Below, one piece after another: positions 43,764 to 53,900 of a stretch of 64,000 nt of DNA. How positions within the stretch are numbered: position 1 is the stretch's first letter; each line of letters begins with the position of its first letter. A program made the translations under genes and the position numbers. A model generated the notes under the pieces. That model saw only the letters and a program-made list of their open reading frames with translations, had not been told where the DNA came from and made no database searches. Source of the stretch: Streptomyces fructofermentans (GTDB taxonomy: Bacteria; Actinomycetota; Actinomycetes; Streptomycetales; Streptomycetaceae); assembly GCF_014651055.1 (NCBI RefSeq), contig NZ_BMWD01000010.1:130994-194993 (forward strand), read 5' to 3'.

Positions 43764-44234
43764 ATGACCAGCGAACCCGCACCGATCAGCGATGCCGCCC
43801 GGCGCGCTCTGGAGGACGAGCGTGACGACGTCCGTGCCGAACGGGCCAAGGTCGCGGCGACTCTCAAGGACCCCGACGAGGTCGGGGACAGCGCGGACGA
43901 GGCCGACGAGTTGCAGCGCGCCGACGACCTCGACCGGCTCGACGCCCGCATCGAGGAGATCGACACGCGGCTGCGGCAGGCGGCCGAGGCGGGCCCGCCC
44001 GCCACGGACGAGGTCGGGATCGGCAGCACGGTCACCGTGCGCTTCGCGGACGGTTCGGTGGAGACGGTCCAGATCGGCGCGGGGGCCGCGCATGTGGATC
44101 GGACGCTGGTCACGGCCGACAGCCCGCTCGGACGCGCGCTGCTCGGCGGCAAGCCGGGCGACTCGGTGGTCTACGACGCTCCCGAGGGGGAGGAGAGCGC
44201 GACGGTCGTCTCCATCGGCGGCCCGACCGGCTGA
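43764..44234 (+). CDS. GreA/GreB-family-like elongation factor protein
   Basis: A 156-aa protein with an N-terminal acidic coiled coil (about residues 8-75, EDERDDVRAERAKVAATLKDPDEVGDSADEADEL) and a C-terminal FKBP-like Gre domain (about 84-152, GSTVTVRFADGSVETVQIG and ADSPLGRALLGGKPGDSVVYDAPEG). The coiled-coil tip is acidic as in Gre factors, which stimulate transcript cleavage in backtracked polymerase. It is divergent from classical GreA and may be a Gre-like regulator. An AT-rich stretch near 43680 may be the promoter. Confidence 0.85.
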   Translation: MTSEPAPISDAARRALEDERDDVRAERAKVAATLKDPDEVGDSADEADELQRADDLDRLDARIEEIDTRLRQAAEAGPPATDEVGIGSTVTVRFADGSVETVQIGAGAAHVDRTLVTADSPLGRALLGGKPGDSVVYDAPEGEESATVVSIGGPTG

Positions 44235-44251
44235 CCTGCATTCCGCCGGCA

Positions 44252-44287
44252 GGCCGCCCGATCGGCCGTTCCCGTCGGTGGGCGGCC
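44252..44287. terminator. probable terminator after the Gre-like gene
   Basis: An 8-bp inverted repeat, GGCCGCCC (44252-44259) and GGGCGGCC (44280-44287), with a 20-nt loop lies 17 bp after the stop. Confidence 0.5.
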
Positions 44288-44517
44288 CGGTCGAGGCCAC
44301 GGCGGCTGCGCGCCCGCGCACGTCATGACGACCGCCGCACCGGCGGCGTCACAGCGATGCCGATTAGCGCCAAGTGGTCCGTGGCATGGTGACAGGCACG
44401 GTTCGGCGGGTGTCCGCCTCACCGTGCCGTCCACCTGTCCGGTCGGCCTCCGTCCGCTGTTTCCCCGCTGTCGGTCGTGCCCTCGGGGTCCCTCCGTCGG
44501 TCGTGCCGCGCTTCGCG

Positions 44518-44706
44518 TCACGCCCCGCCGGGCATGCGGCTCCCCTCGGCGCCTTCGGGCGCGCTCGCGGAAAGGCCGAGCTCCTCCCGGGCACGTACCG
44601 TCCGCTCGTCGAGCTGGTCCTGGTCCGGCCGCCGGGGCATTCCCCTGCTGTGACCGTAGTCCGGATCGCCCTCGACCTCTGCGTTGGACTTGTGGTGATG
44701 CGTCAT
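44518..44706 (-). CDS. 62-aa small conserved protein of unknown function
   Basis: A short hydrophilic protein (MTHHHKSNAEVEGDPDYGHSR..., acidic and disordered-looking) with no recognised domain. A strong GGGAGGAG ribosome-binding site nine bases before ATG 44706 supports expression. It has no Cys or membrane segment. Confidence 0.6.
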   Translation of the reverse strand: MTHHHKSNAEVEGDPDYGHSRGMPRRPDQDQLDERTVRAREELGLSASAPEGAEGSRMPGGA

Positions 44707-45236
44707 GTGTACGTGCTCCTCCCAGTGCGTACCCGAGTGTCGGTCCGTACACGTGTGCGTTCCGACGGGTCAGGAGTGCTCCTGCGGTCCGGTGCCGGGT
44801 CCTGGTCGTGAAGGATGCCGGGGCCTGTCGGCGGCTCGGTGAGGTGGGGAGCGGCCACGGACCGAGGGGCGGCGCGTCTGCCGGGGTCCGTCCCGTCCGT
44901 GGTGGTGCCGGAGGCGGCCTGCCCTTCATTGTCCGTCGCCCGGCCCGATCGGGCAGCCCGGCGGCGACACGGTCCACCACCGGGGAGGAGCGCACGGGCC
45001 GAGCCCGTGGTGGGAATGCGGGGAGGCGGGTCCGGCGGCCGGTTCGGCGCGACACCCGCTGAGCCGTACGGGCCGGGACTGTGCGACGGCAACGACATGG
45101 CGGCTCCCGGAACAGCTACAGACCACTCAACCCAAGCGCGAGGTCGTCCGCGGCGCAACCGGGACGGGCCTCGCCCTTATGGACTACTTATCCTCGGTGA
45201 GGACACGAGCCGTGCGGTGCGGCTCCGGCGGAACGG
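44707..45236. other. intergenic region, no convincing gene
   Basis: A 530-bp gap between two minus-strand genes. Frames are open on both strands but have no plausible start or recognised protein. An AT-containing stretch at about 45175-45200 may be a promoter or control site. Confidence 0.35.
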
Positions 45237-45662
45237 CTAGTCCGACGTGACTCCCCAGTAGCCGATGTGCGTGGGCTCGCCGTCCGTATGGAGCACCGTG
45301 CATCTCCCCTGCCCGCGGTCGGGGAAGTCCAGCCGGCCGGAGTCCAGCGCGGCCTCCCAGTCGGCGAAGGTCGGCAGTCCGTCCGGCGCCCAGGCCCTGA
45401 CCTCCTCGTCCGTCAGGGGACGCATGTAGGGGCCGTCGTTGGAGAGGTCACCGGCGTCGATCATCCCGGGCTGGTCCAGGACCGTGCCCGTGCCGCCGGT
45501 GAAGATGTACTCGTGCCACTCGGGGTCCCGCCACAGCTCCTCCACGGTCGTTCCGGTGAACCCGTGGTCGTCCTCGGCCAGTTGCACTTCCTGGGCCCGG
45601 CGGAACGCGGCTGCCAGATCCGGCTGGTAGGGGCCTGTTTGCGTCCAGCAGTCGCCACCCAT
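45237..45662 (-). CDS. conserved protein of unknown function
   Basis: A 141-aa acidic soluble protein. GAGGAG lies 10 bases before ATG 45662. Segments such as GDCWTQTGPYQPDLAAAFRRAQEVQLAEDD, WRDPEWHEYIFTGGTGTVLDQ and a C-terminal PTHIGYWGVTSD resemble a common Streptomyces family of unknown function. No catalytic motif is visible. Confidence 0.7.
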   Translation of the reverse strand: MGGDCWTQTGPYQPDLAAAFRRAQEVQLAEDDHGFTGTTVEELWRDPEWHEYIFTGGTGTVLDQPGMIDAGDLSNDGPYMRPLTDEEVRAWAPDGLPTFADWEAALDSGRLDFPDRGQGRCTVLHTDGEPTHIGYWGVTSD

Positions 45663-45851
45663 GGTGATGCTTCTCCTCGTCTCGCGCAGTTCGATTCGAG
45701 GTGCAGCGTAGGAGGTGGCACTGACACTCGGGCCGGGGGATGTCCGTGGGCGCGGTGAGGGCCGGACCGCGCGGACGGCCATTCGCGGCATGCGTTCGCG
45801 TGTCGCCCCGGACACCGGCGCGTGAGCGGACGCGATCCCGAGACTGAGCCC

Positions 45852-46622
<771 letters not shown>

Positions 46623-46834
46623 ACCACGGCCGGCGCCGACGTCGTGAAGGGCCTGCCGGGCCCGGGCTCAACCGGAGCCTCCAGTAGTCGAGTTGCCTGC
46701 CCCTCGACGGAGTCGGCGACCGCCGGAGGGCGGACCGCGGGCGACCGATCCGCGGTGGCAGTCCGCTTGGGCATGAGTCATGACGAAGGCTCCCGACAAC
46801 ATCGACTCCCTTGACGCCGCGGCCGCGTTCGCCG

Positions 46835-47199
46835 ACCCTTGCGCCGCACGGCGTTCGTCCAGGGCCGGCCGGGGTCGGAGAGCGCCTGCCCGACGTCGTC
46901 GTACCGCGTCACGAGCCATGCCGGCAGGCCGTCCGTCCCCGTGGTCCGGTGCACCGGGCCCCGTCCGGGACCGGCCCGACTTCCGGGCCCGGACGGACGC
47001 GCTGGTCGTGCCCGACCCGGCCGGACCGCACCGGGCCAAGGAAGCGGTGGGCAGCCTGCGGGGCTTCTTCCACGGCATCGTCGAGGACAAGCGGGCCCGG
47101 CAGGGGGACGATCTGCCCTCTGCCCTCTGCCCTCTGCCCTCTGCCCTCTGCCCTCTGCCCTCGTCTCCGCCCACGACGACGGGGACACGCTCGCCGCCG
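46835..47199. pseudogene. rearranged cytochrome P450 remnant
   Basis: Two P450-like fragments lie next to each other in opposite orientations. On the minus strand, 46835-46939 encodes GTDGLPAWLVTRYDDVGQAL, an N-terminal P450 segment. On the plus strand, 46963-47199 encodes a mid-P450 segment (RPDFRARTDALVVPDPAG, then HGIVEDKRARQGDDL and ALVSAHDDGDTLAA). The latter is split by a heptanucleotide repeat that shifts the frame. No heme-binding Cys region remains. It is most simply a decayed gene with a local inversion. Confidence 0.65.
47113..47161 (+). repeat. heptanucleotide tandem repeat, seven copies
   Basis: CTGCCCT is repeated seven times perfectly (49 bp). It lies inside the P450-like mid fragment. 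With two, five or eight copies the flanking codons (GDDLPSAL and VSAHDDGD) would be in one frame; with seven they are not. Confidence 0.85.
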
Positions 47200-47345
47200 C
47201 CCGCCGGATCGTCGTTCCGCGCAGCGCCGTCCGGTGTGTGCTTCCGTGCCGCTCCGGGCCAGGTTTCACACCTGACGCGGAACCTCTCAACTCCACTTCT
47301 GCGTAGGTACATTGAGATCGAAATTGCTCGACCGAGGGGGTGGGG

Positions 47346-50198
47346 ATGCGCGGCATGGTCCTGGACGGCCGATACACGCTCACGGAGCGGGTCGGCGCGG
47401 GCGGCATGGGTGTGGTGTGGCGGGCCAGGGACGGGCGGCTCGACCGTGCCGTGGCGGTCAAACTGCTCAGGCTGCCTCCGGGTACGGACCCTGTCGAACG
47501 CGGGCGGCTGCTCGCCATGTTCGGGCGGGAGGCGCGGGCCGCGGCCGCGCTCGACAGCTCCTACATCGTGCCGGTCTTCGACCACGGGGCCGACGGTGAA
47601 GTCCCCTATCTGGTCATGCCGTTGCTCTCCGGCCGGACCGTGCGCGAGCTCCTCGCGACAGGCCCGCTGCCGCCTGAGCGGGTCGCGGTCCTCGCGGCGC
47701 AGATCTGCCGCGCCCTCGCGACCGCGCACACGGCCGGCATCGTGCATCGAGACATCAAGCCCGCGAACGTCATGCTCACGGGCGAGGACATGGTCAAGGT
47801 GCTCGACTTCGGCATCGCCACGTTCCTCGACGCCACGAGCAGCGGCCGTCTCACCGCGACCGCCGACTCGCCCATCGGCACCCTCGCCTACATGGCGCCG
47901 GAGCGCTTCACGCGAGGCGCGGAGGACGGCCGTACGGACGTGTACGCCCTGGGCTGCATGGTGCACGAGATGCTCACCGGCGCGCCGCCCTTCGACGCCA
48001 CGTCGGCACCCGCGCTCATGCACTGCCATGTGTACGAGACTCCGGATCCGGTGTCGGTCCGGCGACCGGGGATCGCTCCCGAGTGGGACGCGCTGGTGCG
48101 GCGGATGCTGGCGAAGACGGTCGGCCGGCGGCCGACGGCCGACGAGGCGAGAACCGAGTTCGAGAGACTGGCCCAGGGCCCGTCGGCGCGCCCTTCGCCC
48201 GGAGCGGCCACGGACAGGCCCGGCGTCGCCGCGGGGGCACCGGGGCCCGAAGTGCCGCCGGTCGCCCCGGAGATGAAGGGTGGCGCCGCCGGGCAGCAGC
48301 GTTCCGCCGCAACTCCGGCCGCGGGTCGGCATCCGGCCGCCGACGCCGTGCCCGCGAGCCGAGACACCACCTCGTACGTGCTCGCCCCGCCCCTTCCGAA
48401 ACGGCCGCCCGCCACCCGCCTGCGCGGACGGCGTACCGCGTGGGTCGTCGCCTCGGTCGCCGTGTCGGCGCTCGTCGCCGGGCTCACCGTCCTCCACCCC
48501 TTCGACGGCGACGGAGACGGTGAGGAAGGAGGCGGGAAGAGCGGACCGGGCGGCGGGAAGAGCGTGACGGTCGCCGCGGTGGCCGGGACCCAGACGCTCA
48601 CCCTCGGCTCCGCCGCCGACTCGAAGGGACCCGCTCCCCAGGTGCGGGGCGCCCGGAAGGGAGGCACGGTCGAGGTGCTCGAACCCGGCGGCATCAACAC
48701 GGCCGACCCCGGCAACATGTGGTACGGCACGGACCGGCTCATCTCACGCCTCGTCTACCGCAGCCTGACCACGTTCGAGACCCTGCCCGACGGCTCCGTA
48801 CGCCTGGTCGGGGATCTCGCCGAGGACACCGGCCGGTCGTCCGTCGGGGGACGCGACTGGACGTTCACGCTCAAACCGGGTCTCACCTACAACGACGGAT
48901 CGCCCGTGCGGGCGCAGGATTTCGCCCACGCGATCAAACGGACCCTCAGTCCGGACGACTTCCCGCTGGGCGACCGCACCCTGCGCAGCTTCCTGCTCGG
49001 GCCCGAGGACGCGGACGGCATCGGCGACGAGCACGCGATGCCGCCGGGTGCCATCGAGACGCCCGACGACCGTACGATCGTCTTCCATCTCGACGGCGCG
49101 CACCCCGACTTCAACGTGGTCCTCGCGGGCCCGAACGGCGCCCCCGTCCCCGAGCGGGTCTCCGACATCGCCGCGACCTCCGAACTCCTGCCGTCCACGG
49201 GCCCGTACCAGATCCGCTCCTACACCGGGGCCAAGAACCTGACCCTCACCCGCAATCCGAAGTGGTCGCCGGACTCCGACCCGGTTCGCACCGCGTATCC
49301 CGACCGGTATCAGATCACCGGTTCACTCACGATCGACGAGATCAAGTCCCGTATCCGCGCGGCGGGTTCGAAGTCCGCGGTGATGACGTTCACCGGCTCG
49401 CTGGACAAGGACGGGCTGGGGGAGTCGGACGGTGCCCCCGGCAGTGGCACGGTCCGGGTGACATCGCCGGCCCCCTACGTCCACGTGTATTCGATCGACA
49501 CCGAACGCGTGCCCGAGCTGAAGGTGCGTCAGGCCATCGCCACCGCCTATCCGGCGGCCGATGTGCTGGCGGCCAGTGGAGAGGACGGCGTCGCCACGCA
49601 CCACCTCATGCCGCCGGGCATCCCCGGTTCACGCGACTTCGACCTGTACGGGGCGGGGGAGCACGGCGACCCGAGCGGCGCGCGCAAGCTGCTCACCGAG
49701 GCGGGGGAGAAGGACTATCCGCTCACCATCGGCTACGCGACGACGGCCGACGAGTCGCGGGCGAAGGCGGTGAAGAAGGCTCTGGACAATGCGGGCTTCC
49801 GGGTGACGCTCAAGAACGTCGACGTGTCCGATCTCTACGAGGAGGCGGGCGAGGGCTCCTACGACCTGTTCCGCGTGCCGATGAACGTGAACGGCCTCCC
49901 GCTGGCGTCGGCGTACCTGCCCGACTCGTTCGACGGCCGCCACACCTACCCGACCACGTCCAACTTCTCCCGGCTGGACAGCGAGAAGGTCAACAGCGCG
50001 ATCGACGCGGCCAACGCGACGACCGACGTGGCGGCCGCGGGCGAGAAGTGGTCCACCGTCGACCGCCGGGTGATGGAGGAGGCCGCCGCCGTCCCGGTGT
50101 ACGTGCCGGTGCGCACGTTCCTCTACTCCGCCAGGCTCAAGGGCCTCCAGGCGGACCTGGACGGACTGTCGCCGTTGAACGCGTACATCAAGGAGTGA
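47346..50198 (+). CDS. transmembrane Ser/Thr kinase fused to an SBP_bac_5 peptide-binding ectodomain
   Basis: A 950-aa receptor-like kinase. The cytosolic kinase domain (about residues 9-270) has GAGGMG, Lys39, HRDIKPAN at 134, DFG at 154 and APE at 185 and should be active. A Pro/Ala-rich linker leads to one membrane helix (about 365-382) and then a full family-5 extracellular solute-binding domain (about 438-950, with LVYRSLTTFE, WTFTLKPGLTYNDGSPVRAQDFAHAIKR and RNPKW). These domains bind oligopeptides or similar ligands. The fusion suggests direct ligand sensing by a kinase. ATG 47346 follows GAGGGGG; GTG 47340 is an alternative. Confidence 0.9.
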   Translation: MRGMVLDGRYTLTERVGAGGMGVVWRARDGRLDRAVAVKLLRLPPGTDPVERGRLLAMFGREARAAAALDSSYIVPVFDHGADGEVPYLVMPLLSGRTVRELLATGPLPPERVAVLAAQICRALATAHTAGIVHRDIKPANVMLTGEDMVKVLDFGIATFLDATSSGRLTATADSPIGTLAYMAPERFTRGAEDGRTDVYALGCMVHEMLTGAPPFDATSAPALMHCHVYETPDPVSVRRPGIAPEWDALVRRMLAKTVGRRPTADEARTEFERLAQGPSARPSPGAATDRPGVAAGAPGPEVPPVAPEMKGGAAGQQRSAATPAAGRHPAADAVPASRDTTSYVLAPPLPKRPPATRLRGRRTAWVVASVAVSALVAGLTVLHPFDGDGDGEEGGGKSGPGGGKSVTVAAVAGTQTLTLGSAADSKGPAPQVRGARKGGTVEVLEPGGINTADPGNMWYGTDRLISRLVYRSLTTFETLPDGSVRLVGDLAEDTGRSSVGGRDWTFTLKPGLTYNDGSPVRAQDFAHAIKRTLSPDDFPLGDRTLRSFLLGPEDADGIGDEHAMPPGAIETPDDRTIVFHLDGAHPDFNVVLAGPNGAPVPERVSDIAATSELLPSTGPYQIRSYTGAKNLTLTRNPKWSPDSDPVRTAYPDRYQITGSLTIDEIKSRIRAAGSKSAVMTFTGSLDKDGLGESDGAPGSGTVRVTSPAPYVHVYSIDTERVPELKVRQAIATAYPAADVLAASGEDGVATHHLMPPGIPGSRDFDLYGAGEHGDPSGARKLLTEAGEKDYPLTIGYATTADESRAKAVKKALDNAGFRVTLKNVDVSDLYEEAGEGSYDLFRVPMNVNGLPLASAYLPDSFDGRHTYPTTSNFSRLDSEKVNSAIDAANATTDVAAAGEKWSTVDRRVMEEAAAVPVYVPVRTFLYSARLKGLQADLDGLSPLNAYIKE

Positions 50199-50265
50199 CG
50201 GCGAACGGCGGCCCGGGCCGGGAAACCGGATGCCCGTCGCGGGCGCCGGGTGATACGAAGCGGGG

Positions 50266-51030
50266 ATGACCCCGACACCCGACTTCGAAGAGCTGCTGTC
50301 CCTGATCGAGGACCGCTCCGCCGCGTTGCGTGCGGAGTTCGCGGCCTCGCCCGATCCCGGCGTCCGCGTACCGAGCTGTCCCGACTGGTCGCTCGGTGAC
50401 CTCGTCGAGCACCTGACCGGGGTCCATCGGTTCTGGGCGGACACGGTCGAGGCCGGACCGGCCGGGAGGCCGCCCGCCGGGGCGTCGGCCGAGGCACCGG
50501 CCGACGCGCCGGCGTCGGCCGACCTGCTGGACCGTTCCGTCGTCGCCACCGAGAGGCTGGTCGCCGTCCTGCGCTCCGCCGGTCCCGCGGCCGGCTGCTG
50601 GACCTGGTGGGGCGACGCCGACGTGCCGATGACCAGTGGGGCCGTGGCCCGCCATCAGGTGCACGAGGCCGCCGTCCATGCCTTCGACGCGCAGTTGGCC
50701 GCCGGAGCGCCCCAGCCCGTTCCCGCGCCCGTCGCGCTCGACGGCATCGACGAGTTCATCGGCGTCGGGCACGGGACGGCCGGTCCCTGGCCGTACGAAC
50801 CGGTCCGGATCGGTCTGCACACCGACGAGGGCCGGTCATGGGTGGTCGAGCTGACGGCGTCGGGATCGCGCGTGGTCGACAGCGGCCGGGACGGGACGGA
50901 CGCGGGTCTGCGCGGACCGGCGAGCGACCTGCTGCTGACGCTGCACGGCCGCCTCCCCCTGGACAGCCTGCGCGGCGAGGGCGACCGGGCCACTCTGCGG
51001 AACTTCCTGAGCCGGCCGGACCTGGACTGA
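50266..51030 (+). CDS. maleylpyruvate-isomerase-family mycothiol-dependent protein
   Basis: A 254-aa DinB/MDMPI-fold protein. The N-terminal domain (about residues 8-150) has VPSCPDWSLGDLVEHLTGVHRFW and the metal-binding histidine in ARHQVHEAAVHAFDAQ. A C-terminal MDMPI_C-like domain (about 160-250) follows. Family members use mycothiol as thiol cofactor in isomerisation or conjugation. The substrate is unknown. ATG 50266 sits close to a G-rich site. It may be cotranscribed with the kinase 67 bp upstream. Confidence 0.85.
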   Translation: MTPTPDFEELLSLIEDRSAALRAEFAASPDPGVRVPSCPDWSLGDLVEHLTGVHRFWADTVEAGPAGRPPAGASAEAPADAPASADLLDRSVVATERLVAVLRSAGPAAGCWTWWGDADVPMTSGAVARHQVHEAAVHAFDAQLAAGAPQPVPAPVALDGIDEFIGVGHGTAGPWPYEPVRIGLHTDEGRSWVVELTASGSRVVDSGRDGTDAGLRGPASDLLLTLHGRLPLDSLRGEGDRATLRNFLSRPDLD

Positions 51031-51329
51031 ACGGCCCTCCTTCCGACGGTGCTCGCGGCCCTCCCGGTCCGCCGTCCCGTGCGGGCCGGTGAAAGGGCAC
51101 CCGGGCCGACGGTGGACGACCGGGCCGCGTCGCCTGACATGCCCTTGAGTGGAGCAATGCCGGGCGGGTCGCGGTGACGTGCCGCAGGCTGGGCACCTCA
51201 TCCATGTCCGTGCCAGGAGTTCCGAGTGCGCAAGCAGCGACCACGCGGCCGCGAGGTGGGTCGACCGCTTCCGGGGCCCTCCTCGGAGACCGCCGACTCC
51301 CCGCGCGGGCCTGGGCGCGGGAGGGTGCG

Positions 51330-52523
51330 GTGAGGTGGTCCGGGAGCGGTCGCGGCGCAGGCCAAGGCCGGGACGGAGGCCGCGGCCGGGGCGCGACCGT
51401 CGGTGTCGGACCGGGCGCGCCGACCCCGCCGACGTGGCTTCGCCGGCTGCCGCTCTTCTATGTCGCGGGCGTCCTGGTGCTCGAACCGATCACGCCGGTG
51501 GAATGGCCGGTCAGCTTCCTCCTCATCGCCCTGCCGCTGGTCGCCGCCTTCGGACACGGGCCTGTCGGCGTCCTCGGTGTCACCGTGTTCGCCATCGTCT
51601 TCCTGGGGGTGCTCGCCGGAACGCCGTGCTGCGCGGGCCGATCCGTCGGGTACATGTGGGACCGCCACTACGTCGCCGCGTACGTCTGCACCGCGCTGAT
51701 CGGCACGCTGGGAACCTTCCTCGCCGTCCACCGCAGGCGACGGGAGCTCACGCTCGCGAATGTGCGGTCCGTGGCCGAGATCGCCCAACGCGTCCTGCTC
51801 AGGCCGGTGCCGCGGCGGATCGGCGACGTACTGGTGGAGAGCCTCTACCTGTCGGCGGCGGCCGAGGCGCGCATCGGCGGTGATCTGTACGAGGCGGTCC
51901 GGACGGCGCACGGCGTACGTCTGCTGATCGGGGACGTGCGCGGCAAGGGGTTGCCCGCGGTGGAGACGGCGGCGACACTGCTCGGCTCCTTCCGCGAGGT
52001 CGTGCACGAGGTGCCCGATCTCGCCGCGCTGGCGGCCCGGTTGGACACCAGTATGACCCGCAGGGCGTCGCAGCTCGCGGGCAGCGACATGGACGAGCGG
52101 TTCGTCACCGTGCTCATCGCGGAGATCGCCGTCGAGGACCGTGTCGTCCGCATCGTCAACTGCGGCCACCCGCCGCCCCTGCTCATCCGGCGCGACGACG
52201 TGCGGGAGCTGGAGCCCAGCCGGTCCGCGCCGCCGCTCAATCTCGGCATGCTCGTCGGCGAGCGCTGCCGCGTGGACGAGCACTCCTTCCTGCCGGGCGA
52301 CCAGCTCCTCCTGTACACGGACGGCGTCACCGAGACCCGGGGTCCCGACGGCGTGTTCTACCCACTGCTCGAACGCGTCCGCGGGTGGGGTCCGCTGGAA
52401 CCCCGCCCGCTCCTGGACCGTCTGCACCGGGACCTGGTCGCGTACAGCGGCGACCAGTTGCACGACGACATCGCGGCCCTCGCCGCGGGGCTGGTGTCCG
52501 ACGCCCCGGCCCCGCCGAACTGA
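51330..52523 (+). CDS. membrane SpoIIE-type PP2C phosphatase
   Basis: A 397-aa membrane phosphatase. Three or four N-terminal helices (about residues 40-130, PLFYVAGVLVLEPITPVEWPVSFLLIALPLVAAFG and others) precede a SpoIIE phosphatase domain (about 165-390). The metal motifs are RIGGDLYEA, IGDVRGKGL, YTDGVTETR and HDDIAAL. The GTG at 51330 has GGGAGGG at 4-5-base spacing; longer in-frame starts (51204, 51174) give a poorly conserved Arg-rich lead. Its substrate, probably an anti-sigma antagonist, is not encoded nearby. Confidence 0.87.
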   Translation: MRWSGSGRGAGQGRDGGRGRGATVGVGPGAPTPPTWLRRLPLFYVAGVLVLEPITPVEWPVSFLLIALPLVAAFGHGPVGVLGVTVFAIVFLGVLAGTPCCAGRSVGYMWDRHYVAAYVCTALIGTLGTFLAVHRRRRELTLANVRSVAEIAQRVLLRPVPRRIGDVLVESLYLSAAAEARIGGDLYEAVRTAHGVRLLIGDVRGKGLPAVETAATLLGSFREVVHEVPDLAALAARLDTSMTRRASQLAGSDMDERFVTVLIAEIAVEDRVVRIVNCGHPPPLLIRRDDVRELEPSRSAPPLNLGMLVGERCRVDEHSFLPGDQLLLYTDGVTETRGPDGVFYPLLERVRGWGPLEPRPLLDRLHRDLVAYSGDQLHDDIAALAAGLVSDAPAPPN

Positions 52524-52536
52524 CGGCCGGTCGCAG

Positions 52537-52692
52537 TCACCAGTAGTGGCGGCGACCACCGACCGCGTGTCCGATACCTCCGAGGACCCAGAGGATCAGG
52601 CCGATGACCGCCAGGATGATGCCGATGGTCCAGAGGATGCCGATGCCGGTCACCAGACCGATGACGAGCAGAACAATTCCGAGGATGATCAT
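52537..52692 (-). CDS. 51-aa DUF6131-like membrane protein
   Basis: A tiny protein with two close hydrophobic helices (MIILGIVLLVIGLVTGIGIL and IGIILAVIGLILWVLGG) and a short GGRRHYW tail, matching a common Streptomyces stress-associated family. GGAG lies six bases before ATG 52692. The function is unknown. Confidence 0.85.
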   Translation of the reverse strand: MIILGIVLLVIGLVTGIGILWTIGIILAVIGLILWVLGGIGHAVGGRRHYW

Positions 52693-52823
52693 TATGTTCT
52701 CCGATCCCGGCGTTTCCCCCATGTGCTGAGTCCCGTGATTTCGGTACCGCAAACCTGGGAGGGAAGGGCTGCCCGGAGAGCCGGGGCTGTACGGGAAGGC
52801 CGGGACGGGACCGCCTCGGGCGG

Positions 52824-53693
52824 TCACGCGGCAGGTGGAAGTACCCGGTGCGCCGTTCTGACGAGGAACGACCTCGGCGGCTGCCACACCCCGCGCTCCT
52901 CGAACGGCCACGCGTAGGTCAACGACCCGTCGCGGATGCAATCCAGCAGATCCGGCTCGTCGAGTTCGCGGGCCGACCACTCGTAGAGCTGCCGCAGCCT
53001 CGGAGTGATCACCCCGTAGTCCAGGAGCCGGCCGAACTTGTGCTCGTCGCTCAGGTAGGACCGGGCGCCGGCGCTGAGCGGGTACTCGTCCGGGAGGACG
53101 CGGGAGAGCTGCAGGAAGACGCCGATCATGCCCAGCCGCGGGTCGCCGAGGAGCGGGCCGAGAGGGCGCAGCCATCCCAGCGAGATCCGGGGTGCCGCGA
53201 CAAGGGCGTGGGTGTACAGCACGCGGCAGAGCACCACGTTCATGAAGAAGCGCTCGGCCTCGTTCTCCGCCTCGGCCAGGTCGCGGTGCTCCAGATAGGC
53301 GGCGACCACGCTCCCGTTGTGCGCCCGGTACCAGGCCCGGGCGGTCGGGCGGTCGGCGAAGGAGGTCCAGGACTCCACGGTGGGTGACGAGGGCGGTCCG
53401 GCGAGTTCCCCGCTCAGGGCCACCGCCTCGCAGCCGTCTCGCAGGATGCGCTCGTTCACCGCGCGCCACCACGGGCTGCCCGGTCGATGGTCGGAGAGGG
53501 GCTGCAGCAGACCCCGGCGGAGCTGCCAGCGCATGAACGACAGCGCGGCTCGGCGGAAAGGCAGATGGCGCGGGGCCTTGCCGAGCGGGCCGTAGTAGCA
53601 GCGCTCCATGAGGGCCATCCGGCCTGCCGGGTCGTCGCGGACCGAGGCGACCTGCTGCCGGGCCCAGTCCGCGGCCGGAATGCCAGACCCCAT
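52824..53693 (-). CDS. conserved protein of unknown function
   Basis: A 289-aa mostly helical soluble protein that I cannot assign. Segments WARQQVASVRDDPAGRMALMERCYYGPLGK, HRPGSPWWRAVNERILRDGCEAVALSG and SLTYAWPFEERGVWQPPRSFLV are visible and look conserved. No membrane segment or cofactor motif is evident. ATG 53693 has no strong ribosome-binding site. Confidence 0.65.
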   Translation of the reverse strand: MGSGIPAADWARQQVASVRDDPAGRMALMERCYYGPLGKAPRHLPFRRAALSFMRWQLRRGLLQPLSDHRPGSPWWRAVNERILRDGCEAVALSGELAGPPSSPTVESWTSFADRPTARAWYRAHNGSVVAAYLEHRDLAEAENEAERFFMNVVLCRVLYTHALVAAPRISLGWLRPLGPLLGDPRLGMIGVFLQLSRVLPDEYPLSAGARSYLSDEHKFGRLLDYGVITPRLRQLYEWSARELDEPDLLDCIRDGSLTYAWPFEERGVWQPPRSFLVRTAHRVLPPAA

Positions 53694-53900
53694 GGGGCCA
53701 TGCTCGCACGTACGGCTCCGCACGGCGACCAGTGCCGTGGACGGCCGAGCGTGCGGGCCGCCGGTCCGACTCGCCGGCCGGCGTCGGGGGCGCTCAAGGC
53801 AAGGTGCCTCGCACGTGCGGCGGCCGGGGACGTCGGAGCCGTCGACGGATGGCGATCCGCGAAGTCGGGCCGGTGCACGCCGGGTTGGCCACCGCCCGCC

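Noticed and set aside
45099..45239. Possible 46-codon plus-strand ORF ending at the next gene
   Set aside because: No ribosome-binding site, Arg-rich composition and overlap with the 3' end of the convergent gene; no evidence of function.
47113..47161. Regular heptamer array considered as a CRISPR-like array
   Set aside because: The units are contiguous 7-mers with no spacers and no cas genes are present.
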